Program-made: the position numbers and the translations under genes
Shown here: piece after piece, positions 42,719-49,581 of the stretch
How the letters are laid out: every line of letters begins with the position of its first letter
Position numbering within the stretch: position 1 is the stretch's first letter
Assembly (NCBI RefSeq): GCF_036327755.1
Contig: NZ_CP109596.1
Location: 7,750,001 to 7,814,000, forward strand
DNA from: Nocardia sp. NBC_01503
GTDB lineage: Bacteria; Actinomycetota; Actinomycetes; Mycobacteriales; Mycobacteriaceae
Direction of reading: 5' to 3'
Length of the DNA stretch: 64,000 nucleotides
The notes under the pieces: generated by a model
Told to the model about the DNA's origin: nothing
Databases searched by the model: none
Seen by the model: the letters and a program-made list of their open reading frames with translations, nothing else

Positions 42719-42804
42719 CGACAAGCCCCTTCGCCATGGTCAACCCCAAGTGATGCCAGCAGGATATTCGAGGCGAGGACGGTGCCGTCCACCGCGCCGC
42801 CCGG

Positions 42805-43668
42805 TCAGGAAATGCTGGCCGGGGTCCGCGAGATACGACCGCCCAGTCGCTCGTTCACCGCGAAACCATGTTTGCGGCACCACGCCGCCAGCAGCGGGAC
42901 CGCCGAATCGTCATCACGATAGGTCGGCACCAGCTGCCCGACAATGGTCAGGTGATGCGCATCCGCCGCCCGGCAAAGCTGTTGCAGCACAGCACTTCCC
43001 AGCCCGGTACCACGCAGCTCCGGATTCACCGTGATGTTGTCCAGCTTGATGGTGTTCGCGTACACCTCGAAGACCACATCGACGAGATCGTCACTGCGGC
43101 GCAGGGATTCGAGATCGGCGGGCAGTGGCCGCAGCACCCCCGGCAGATGATCGGAGAGTCGTTGCCGCGCCGCCTCATCCGGCGCCGCCCGGGTCACCGC
43201 CACCAGTTGCTCGGTGAGTTCGGCGACCGCCACCCGATCCCCCAGCGCCGCCAGCGGGCGCACCTGCTCGGCGGCATCGGCGATGACGCGCAGCTGCCGC
43301 GCCCAGTGCGGATCGGTGGACTCGTACTCGGACATCAACTCCGCGAGGGTGAACTCCAACCCGATCGGGGCGCCCCGGCTGCGCAGATAACCACCGGACA
43401 GCACCCCCCAACGCCGATCCTCCGCACCGACACCGTGCTGGGCGAGCTCGCGCAACAGCGCATCGCGACGGCCCGCGGCATTGGCGATGGTGGCCCCGGG
43501 CAGGCGGTGCAGCCAGCGCCGCCACCCGGTGAGGTTGGCGCGAATACGGGTGCCCGCGACATCACCGCTGGCCTCCAGGTAGTTGCACAATGCTTGCTGT
43601 CGACGCTCCAACAGCTCGCGCGCGCGGTCGGAACCGGCCGTATCCGGAAGCGACTTGCCCTCACTCAT
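42805..43668 (-). CDS. GNAT-family acetyltransferase-like protein
   Basis: 287 residues from ATG 43668. The first 190 residues are helical and not recognised. The C-terminus is a compact GNAT module: VYANTIKLDNITVNPELRGT then GLGSAVLQQLCRAADAHHLT (acetyl-CoA loop R-G-T-G-L-G) and AAWCRKHGFAVNERLGG. It could acetylate a small molecule or protein. The N-terminal part may be a specificity domain. Confidence 0.7.
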   Translation of the reverse strand: MSEGKSLPDTAGSDRARELLERRQQALCNYLEASGDVAGTRIRANLTGWRRWLHRLPGATIANAAGRRDALLRELAQHGVGAEDRRWGVLSGGYLRSRGAPIGLEFTLAELMSEYESTDPHWARQLRVIADAAEQVRPLAALGDRVAVAELTEQLVAVTRAAPDEAARQRLSDHLPGVLRPLPADLESLRRSDDLVDVVFEVYANTIKLDNITVNPELRGTGLGSAVLQQLCRAADAHHLTIVGQLVPTYRDDDSAVPLLAAWCRKHGFAVNERLGGRISRTPASIS

Positions 43669-43755
43669 ACCGAACAAGCTAGCGCTCGGTACCCAAGTCG
43701 CAGGTAATCGGCACGCTCGGGATCGACTTCGACCATCCATCGACGCATCATGCGA

Positions 43756-44889
43756 CTACCTCCTCGGTGTTTGCTGGTAGTTCCATATCGGCTGCGGTTG
43801 CGGCTCGGCGAGCAGCTCCACCCGGTCGATCAGCTCATGCTCATAGCGCCGGGCCTGGCGGCGACCCATACCCGTGGCCGCACGCAATCCGGCGCGCGCC
43901 CGCCGCCGACTACGCCGGGTGAGCAGCGAAGCCAACTGCGCCTCGGAACCGAGAGTGCGCGCGATGGGCTGAGAGATGTTGGCGCGCAACCACTTTCGCT
44001 CGACACCCAGGACCCAGCGGTAGGCCAGCGCGAAAATCGTCAGATCGATGATGACCGGCAGGAACATCAGCAACCAGCCGGGACCACCCGGGCGCGGCGC
44101 GTCGAAGACGAAATGCATCAGCACCGCCATGCCGTAGAAGAGCGCGAAGAACCCCCACCGCCAACCCCACGACCGATCGGTCCGGAGCAACAGCACCACA
44201 ATGCCGACACCAGCCAACGCGGACATGGCCCAGTGCGAGGTCAACGCCGTCACCAACCGCAGCAGCGCCACGATCAGCACATCCGCCACCGGATTCTGCG
44301 GCGCGGCCAGTGCGGTCTGCACGCTGTACAGCACATCCTCGGAGATCTGCGCACCCAATCCGACGAACCCGCCGATCAGGAAACCGTCCATGGGCCGCCG
44401 CAACCGCGACCGGAACAGCACCGCCACCACCGCGATACCGATCGCCTTGATGAACTCCTCATCGATGGGCGCGGCGATCGCGGCCTGCCAGCTACTGGCG
44501 AAGGAGTCCCCCGCCAGATTCGTCACCGCATGCGTCACATGGTCATTCGCCCACAACGCCACACCCGGCCACACCGACGCACCCCAGAGGAAACCCAGCA
44601 CAATCGGCGCGACCAACCGCCGCCGCGCGCGAAACGGATCCAGGGCGAACAACACCCAGCCGAAGAACACCAGCGTCGCCGCGGTGATCGGCAGCGCCGC
44701 CATGGCCTGCGCCCCGCCGAAGCGAACCATGCCCGCCGCCTGCGCCAGGAACACCAGCGGACCCGCCAGCACCGCCGCGCAGTACACCCAGAACAGCGCG
44801 GACCTCGGCTGGAACCAATTCCCCCGGCCCGCGTCGATCGGCGCGGAACCGATTGCCCCCATCGGCGCGCCCGCTCCCGGCCGACTCAC
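43756..44889 (-). CDS. PrsW-family intramembrane metalloprotease
   Basis: 377 residues with about eight membrane segments. The PrsW active-site motif appears as APIDEEFIKAIGIAVVAVLF (E-E-x-x-K), with FLIGGFVGLGAQISEDVLYS and a later HFVFDAP histidine. PrsW in Bacillus cleaves an anti-sigma factor. The C-terminal 80 residues are basic and cytoplasmic. The start overlaps the upstream gene's stop by four bases, so the two proteins may act together. Confidence 0.87.
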   Translation of the reverse strand: MSRPGAGAPMGAIGSAPIDAGRGNWFQPRSALFWVYCAAVLAGPLVFLAQAAGMVRFGGAQAMAALPITAATLVFFGWVLFALDPFRARRRLVAPIVLGFLWGASVWPGVALWANDHVTHAVTNLAGDSFASSWQAAIAAPIDEEFIKAIGIAVVAVLFRSRLRRPMDGFLIGGFVGLGAQISEDVLYSVQTALAAPQNPVADVLIVALLRLVTALTSHWAMSALAGVGIVVLLLRTDRSWGWRWGFFALFYGMAVLMHFVFDAPRPGGPGWLLMFLPVIIDLTIFALAYRWVLGVERKWLRANISQPIARTLGSEAQLASLLTRRSRRRARAGLRAATGMGRRQARRYEHELIDRVELLAEPQPQPIWNYQQTPRR

Positions 44890-45455
44890 ACCCGCACCGC
44901 CCTACTCGACGCGAGCACGGCCTGGATGAGCGCTCGGCCCGCCTCCCGGGTCGGACCGGTGACAGTGATGGTCACCGCGATATCACCGGAGTTGGCCACC
45001 GCGCAGACACCACCCGCGGTATCGGGCAGCACGCACAGCACGCCGTGGAACGCACCCGCATCGATGACATTGCCGTCGAAGTGCACCTCCCGACCGGCAG
45101 CGCGCAGTGGCAGCAGCAGACGCGGTGCGGCGGTATCGAAGTCGGTGATGCCGTCCACCACCGAGACGCCCAGGCGCTGTTCACCGATATCGGATTCGAA
45201 GATTCCGGTGGAGATATCGCCGGTGGCAATGCGCCGCATGGCCTCGGGTGCCTGGAAGGAGACGCCGTTCGAGGGATCGGCTGTTCCGTGTACCGCGCCG
45301 ATTCCCGTAGCCGTGAGGGTGACTTCGGTACCCGCCGAAATCGGTGTCTCCCTGGTGGGTATCGCCGCGTCCACGAGCGGTGGCACCACGATGATCACGG
45401 CGAGCGCGGCCACCGCCGCCACCGCCGGTCTCACCGAATGCACAAGGCGCGCCAT
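44886..45455 (-). CDS. Membrane-anchored extracytoplasmic protein
   Basis: 189 residues from ATG 45455 (GGGAGG upstream). One N-terminal membrane anchor (AVAAVAALAVIIVVPPLVDA) is followed by a beta-rich domain outside the membrane with two cysteines (GVLCVLPDTAGGVCAVANSG). No family recognised. It is translationally coupled to the PrsW-like protease gene, so it may be a substrate, partner or regulator of that protease. Confidence 0.65.
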   Translation of the reverse strand: MARLVHSVRPAVAAVAALAVIIVVPPLVDAAIPTRETPISAGTEVTLTATGIGAVHGTADPSNGVSFQAPEAMRRIATGDISTGIFESDIGEQRLGVSVVDGITDFDTAAPRLLLPLRAAGREVHFDGNVIDAGAFHGVLCVLPDTAGGVCAVANSGDIAVTITVTGPTREAGRALIQAVLASSRAVRV

Positions 45456-45616
45456 GTCTTCCAGCCTCCCGGTCTGTGCGGCACGCTCGCGATGAGCGAC
45501 CGGCAGCATGTGGTAGCCGAGAGTTAACCACAAATCCAGAGTGCGACCGGGGATGCACGCCGCCCGGACCGTGCCGTCCCGGCACAGTGAATCCGCGAGC
45601 AGGTCACGGGGAATGA

Positions 45617-45639
45617 CTCCCGGGAATCATCTCCGGGAG
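45617..45639 (-). terminator. Probable terminator of the acyltransferase gene
   Basis: CTCCCGG/CCGGGAG 7-bp stem with a 9-nt loop, 27 bp past the acyltransferase stop on the minus strand. Confidence 0.5.
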
Positions 45640-45665
45640 CCATCCACGTACGCGAGACCTACCGG

Positions 45666-46514
45666 TTACAGCAGATTCGCCAGACTCGAGAGCGGACCGG
45701 GCAGCGCCGCCACATGATTCTTCAGACCGGTCGCCACCGGATTCGGGGTCGCCGCCCGCAGACGATCCAGCTCGGTCTGCATGACGCCGACCGTCTGGTC
45801 GTAGATGCGGTCGACCAGCTCCGCGTCCTCCGGATCGCCCGGCTGAGTGGACCAGTCCAGGGCCGGCAGGAAGCTCACATCCACATGCGAGGGCAGTGGA
45901 ATCTGCGGCAGAATCGGCGCGACACCGAACGGCAGGCCGACAGTGTACGGAAACACCTTGGCGCGCACCAGCTTATCCAGACCCAGCAGGCGCGCGGTGC
46001 GCTCACCGCGACTCAGAATGAAGATCGAATCATGTCCGCCGTTGGCGACCGCCGGAATCACCGGCACACCCAGTTTGAGCGCCAGCCGGATGAAGCCCTT
46101 GCGCCCGGCGAAGTCGACCTTGCCACGATCGGTCCACGGCCGGCATGCCTCCCAGTCCCCACCCGGGTAGACCATGACCGCGCCGCCGTCCTTGAGCCCG
46201 GCCGTGGCCGCCTCCTGCGAGGCCGGAATCACACCGAACTCCCGCAGGCTGTCACCCAGACCCGGTGTGCGCAAAAGGATTTCGTGTGCCACACCGAAGG
46301 TGGGCTCATTCGGTCGGCGATCCATGGCCGCCATGAAGGTGATCCACACCTCGGGAGCCCAATAGATCGACGAGTGATTACCGATCACCAGGGCCGGCCC
46401 CGCCGCCGGTAGATTCTCGATGCCGATCACCTTCGGCGTGAAGTAATTCGTATAGGCCCGAGCCACGGGAAGCAGTGGGTGATTCGGGTTCGGTAGTACC
46501 GGTGCATTGTTCAT
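45666..46514 (-). CDS. Lysophospholipid acyltransferase family protein (PlsC-like)
   Basis: 282 residues from ATG 46514 (AGGA upstream). The PlsC motif is ALVIGNHSSIYWAPE (N-H-S in place of N-H-x4-D), followed by FGVIPASQEAATAGL and the glycerol-phosphate-binding motif VMVYPGGDWEACRPW, and VPVIPAVANGGHDSIFIL. The H-x4-D acid is a Trp/Ala-rich segment here (HSSIYWAP), as in the diacylglycerol-acyltransferase-like branch. Acts at the membrane on phospholipid or neutral lipid acylation. A CAAGCA palindrome lies 225 bp upstream. Confidence 0.83.
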   Translation of the reverse strand: MNNAPVLPNPNHPLLPVARAYTNYFTPKVIGIENLPAAGPALVIGNHSSIYWAPEVWITFMAAMDRRPNEPTFGVAHEILLRTPGLGDSLREFGVIPASQEAATAGLKDGGAVMVYPGGDWEACRPWTDRGKVDFAGRKGFIRLALKLGVPVIPAVANGGHDSIFILSRGERTARLLGLDKLVRAKVFPYTVGLPFGVAPILPQIPLPSHVDVSFLPALDWSTQPGDPEDAELVDRIYDQTVGVMQTELDRLRAATPNPVATGLKNHVAALPGPLSSLANLL

Positions 46515-46963
46515 GGGATGTCCTGTCGTATTGCCTTGCCGGTGACGGGCGGCGGCGCGCGACGACACACACCTGGCGTCCACATTCGACGCCGAGCCGA
46601 AATGAATTGCCCCCGGACCACATCCCCATTGATAGTCCCGACGGCCGCGTCCTACGCGGTCCCGATTGGCAGTGCGCGTGTCGCTGCGTTGCGACCGATG
46701 CCCGTCACCGTCCTCCTGCCCTTCCGAGGTTATCAACCCAAGCATTTGCTTGTTAGGAAGTGTGCGAAACCCAACATCCACAGCGTGATTCCAGCGCGAG
46801 TGCGAGCGTTTGCCTAAGATACCTATCCGCTCTTACTCCCGGCGTCGCGGCGATGATCTTGCGGCGCAATGCAACTGAGCGCATAGGCTCCCAGCCGAGG
46901 AGCTTCCCCTCGGTCGACGATCCGGACATACATGCTCTAATGCGCATATCGGCGTAGACGAAT
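46515..46963. other. Long intergenic region without a recognisable gene
   Basis: About 450 bp between the acyltransferase start and the ABC-operon terminator. It holds the acyltransferase promoter and the palindrome at 46739. Short open frames are present on both strands (for example a minus-strand frame from 47082 reading MRSVALRRKIIAATPGVRAD) but none has a ribosome site plus family resemblance. Confidence 0.4.
46739..46752. promoter_or_regulatory. CAAGCA-N2-TGCTTG palindrome upstream of the acyltransferase gene
   Basis: Perfect 6-bp arms around TT. It differs from the 38491 palindrome only in the central dinucleotide. It has two mismatches to the KstR2 motif, so a distinct TetR-like regulator recognising the full 14-bp palindrome is at least as likely. 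Confidence 0.45.
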
Positions 46964-46998
46964 ATCGCGGGGATCCGAATGGCCCGGATCCCCGCGAT
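46964..46998 (-). terminator. Strong terminator of the ABC exporter operon
   Basis: A perfect 13-bp stem (ATCGCGGGGATCC with its complement) and 9-nt loop, starting 12 bp after the permease stop codon. Confidence 0.85.
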
Positions 46999-47009
46999 GG
47001 AGCTCGGAC

Positions 47010-47777
47010 TCAGTTCAGTCCGCGGCGGCGGTACAGCGCGCCCGCTGCCAGATAGCCCGCCAAACCTATTCCGGCACACCACAACAGCGCCGTCACCGGG
47101 TTATGCCCGACCGGTGTGCCCATCAGCAAGCCGCGCACGGTCTCGGTGATCGGGGTGATGGGCTGATGTTCGGCGAATCCGCGCAACCAGCCGGGCAGGG
47201 TGGTCACCGGCACGAAGGCACTACTCACATACGGCAGGAACATGAAGCCGAAGGTGAATCCATTGGCCGCCTCCGGATTCGGTGCGAGCAGGCCGAGCGC
47301 GGCGGCCAGCCAGGACAGCGCCAGCAGGAAGACCGCCAGCAACCCGAGCACGCCGAGCCAGCGCAGCGGATCCGTGGTGGGCCGGAAACCCAGCGCGATC
47401 GCCACCAGAATTACCAATCCGGTGGTGATCATATTGCGTAGTACGCTCTCGGCCACATGCCCGGTGAGCAGGGATGAACGCGAGATCGCCATGGCGCGAA
47501 AACGATCGACAATGCCATTGTGCATATCGGTGGAGACGCTCACCGCGGTACCACCCGCCCCGAAACCCGCACAGAGCAGGATGATTCCGGGCACCACATA
47601 GTCGATGTACTTACCGCCCACATTGAACGCGCCACCGAAGACGTAGACGAACATCAACAGGATCATGAGCGGGATGACGACGGTCATCAGCATGGTGTCG
47701 GGGCTGCGCAGGGTGTGCCGGAAACTGCGCCCCATCATGGTTGTCGAATCCTGGGCCGCGCGAACCAGAGTGCTCAC
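47010..47777 (-). CDS. ABC-2 type transporter permease (DrrB-like)
   Basis: 255 residues, six membrane segments. LMTVVIPLMILLMFVYVFGG, YVVPGIILLCAGFGAGGTAV, LGVLGLLAVFLLALSWLAAA and FGFMFLPYVSSAFVPVTTLP are typical of daunorubicin/antibiotic exporter permeases (ABC2_membrane/DrrB). It overlaps the ATPase gene by four bases and forms the membrane half of the exporter. Confidence 0.9.
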   Translation of the reverse strand: MSTLVRAAQDSTTMMGRSFRHTLRSPDTMLMTVVIPLMILLMFVYVFGGAFNVGGKYIDYVVPGIILLCAGFGAGGTAVSVSTDMHNGIVDRFRAMAISRSSLLTGHVAESVLRNMITTGLVILVAIALGFRPTTDPLRWLGVLGLLAVFLLALSWLAAALGLLAPNPEAANGFTFGFMFLPYVSSAFVPVTTLPGWLRGFAEHQPITPITETVRGLLMGTPVGHNPVTALLWCAGIGLAGYLAAGALYRRRGLN

Positions 47778-48724
47778 AGCTGTGCGCCTTTCGAGGAATT
47801 GCCGGTCAAGGCGAAGAAGACATCATCGAGATCCGGTGTGTGAATGGACAATTGACCGATGGCGAGATCGTGATCGTCGAAATGCTCCAGCAGCCTGCGG
47901 ATATCGCCGACACTGCCATCCGAGGGGACCTGCAGGACAAGCTGCTCCAGATCGGCCTCCGCGCTCGGCACCGCGCGGACGGCCGCCGCCAAACCCTGTT
48001 CGTCGGCGAATCCGATCCGAATGTGACCGCCGGGGGCGAGCTTCTTCAACTCGCCCGCGGTGCCCTCGGCCACGATGCGGCCGTCGTCCAGGACCGCGAT
48101 GCGGTCGGCGAGCTGATCCGCCTCCTCCAGATACTGGGTGGTGAGGAAGACCGTGACCCCCTCGCTCACCAAACCCCTTATCACCGACCATAATTCGCGG
48201 CGGCTGCGTGGATCCAGGCCGGTGGTCGGCTCATCGAGGAAGATGATGCTCGGATCGCCCATCAGGCTCATGGCCAGATCCAGTCGGCGCACCATACCGC
48301 CGGAGTAGGACCCGGTGCGCTTGCGGGCCGCTTCGGCGAGATCGAACTGCTTCAGCAATCGCGTTGTGCGCCTGGATGTTTCCGCACTGCCGAGATGCAG
48401 CAGGCGACCCGCCAGGCGCAGGTTCTCCTCCCCCGTCAATACCGGGTCCACGGCCGAGGACTGGCCGGTGACGCCGATGATCCGGCGCACCTCATCGGGC
48501 TGGCGGATGGGATCGAAACCGCCGACCCGCACCTGTCCGGCATCGAGCCCGCCGAGGGTGGCGAGAATCCGGACCATGGTGGTCTTACCCGCGCCGTTCG
48601 GCCCGAGCAGTGAAAAGACTGTTCCCGCAGGAACATTCACGTCGATGCCACGGAGCACCGGATGTTCGCCGAAGGATTTGGTCAACCCGGCCACCTCGAT
48701 GGCGGGCTGGCGAGTGGTTGTCAT
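47774..48724 (-). CDS. ABC transporter ATP-binding protein (DrrA-like)
   Basis: 316 residues from ATG 48724. Walker A GPNGAGKTT, Q-loop TGQSSAVDPVLTGEENL, signature YSGGMVRRLDLA, Walker B IIFLDEPTTGLDP, then the DrrA-family C-terminal extension ending PDLDDVFFALTG. It drives export of a hydrophobic drug or lipid with the permease encoded next. The TetR-family gene is divergent, with a nested palindrome in the gap. Confidence 0.93.
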   Translation of the reverse strand: MTTTRQPAIEVAGLTKSFGEHPVLRGIDVNVPAGTVFSLLGPNGAGKTTMVRILATLGGLDAGQVRVGGFDPIRQPDEVRRIIGVTGQSSAVDPVLTGEENLRLAGRLLHLGSAETSRRTTRLLKQFDLAEAARKRTGSYSGGMVRRLDLAMSLMGDPSIIFLDEPTTGLDPRSRRELWSVIRGLVSEGVTVFLTTQYLEEADQLADRIAVLDDGRIVAEGTAGELKKLAPGGHIRIGFADEQGLAAAVRAVPSAEADLEQLVLQVPSDGSVGDIRRLLEHFDDHDLAIGQLSIHTPDLDDVFFALTGNSSKGAQL

Positions 48725-48742
48725 GGGGAACCCCCGAATCAG

Positions 48743-48785
48743 AAACTGTATATGGCATACACTCTGTGTATAGGTTACACAGTTT
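48743..48785. promoter_or_regulatory. Nested palindromic operator between ABC exporter and tetR genes
   Basis: Inner ATACAC-TCT-GTGTAT and outer AAACTGT...ACAGTTT share one centre at 48764; 15 of 20 positions per arm are symmetric. It fills the middle of the 107-bp divergent region, where a TetR repressor would block both promoters. Confidence 0.65.
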
Positions 48786-48831
48786 CGTGAATGCCGCAAG
48801 ATATGAGGGAGCACGAGAACAGGAGGGTCGA

Positions 48832-49563
48832 ATGGATCGGCACGACGAACGGGTCCTGCCCAAGTCGGTCAAGCTGCTGTGGAACCTGGACGATCCCGGC
48901 ACCCGCGGACCCAAACGCGGAATGAGCCTGGACCAGATCGTCGAGGCGGCCGTCAAGATCGGCGATGCCGAGGGCTTCGCCGCCATCTCCATGGGCCGCA
49001 TCGCCAAGGAGCTCGGCTTCACCCCCATGTCCCTCTACCGCTACGTCGACAGCAAGGACACCCTCGTCGACATCCTGCTGGACCGCGTCATCGGTCCTCC
49101 ACCCCTGCTCACCACCGATGCGGGCTGGCGCGCCAACCTCCAAGCGTGGGCCTGGGCCGAATTCCGCAGCATCCGCGTCCACGACTGGTGGCTCGACATC
49201 CCCATGACCGGTCCCCCGCTGGGCCCGAACAATATGGACTGGCTGGAGACCGGTATGGCCGCCCTCGCCGACCTGCCGATCCCCGAACCCCAGCGCCTAC
49301 AGCTCGTGACGAACCTGTCCTTCTTCGTCGTAAGCCGAGCCCGGTTCCTGCGCGACACCATCAAACAGGCCAAGGACGATACGGACTACACCGGCATCCT
49401 CGCCCAGATCCTGGACCCCGCCCGCTACCCCGCCGTCACCAGCGCCATCACCAACCGAGCCTTCGACGATGACGATATGCATTGGGAGGAAGGCGATTTC
49501 GGCTTCGCCCTGGACCGCCTCCTGGACGGCTACGAGCACTATGTCAGCACGTACCCCCGCTGA
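48832..49563 (+). CDS. TetR-family regulator of the ABC exporter
   Basis: 243 residues. HTH: SLDQIVEAAVKIGDAEGFAA, MGRIAKELGFTPMSLYRYVD, SKDTLVDILLDRVIG. The C-terminal TetR_C_1-type ligand domain includes WRANLQAWAWAEFRSIRVHD. The AGGAGG ribosome site is directly upstream. Divergence from a DrrAB-like exporter is the classical drug-responsive repressor arrangement. The inducer is likely an exporter substrate. Confidence 0.9.
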   Translation: MDRHDERVLPKSVKLLWNLDDPGTRGPKRGMSLDQIVEAAVKIGDAEGFAAISMGRIAKELGFTPMSLYRYVDSKDTLVDILLDRVIGPPPLLTTDAGWRANLQAWAWAEFRSIRVHDWWLDIPMTGPPLGPNNMDWLETGMAALADLPIPEPQRLQLVTNLSFFVVSRARFLRDTIKQAKDDTDYTGILAQILDPARYPAVTSAITNRAFDDDDMHWEEGDFGFALDRLLDGYEHYVSTYPR

Positions 49564-49581
49564 TCCGACGAGGATCGCGGG

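Noticed and set aside
46753..47082. Minus-strand 109-codon frame in the long gap
   Set aside because: It crosses the strong terminator and the permease 3' end, has no ribosome site, and no family resemblance.
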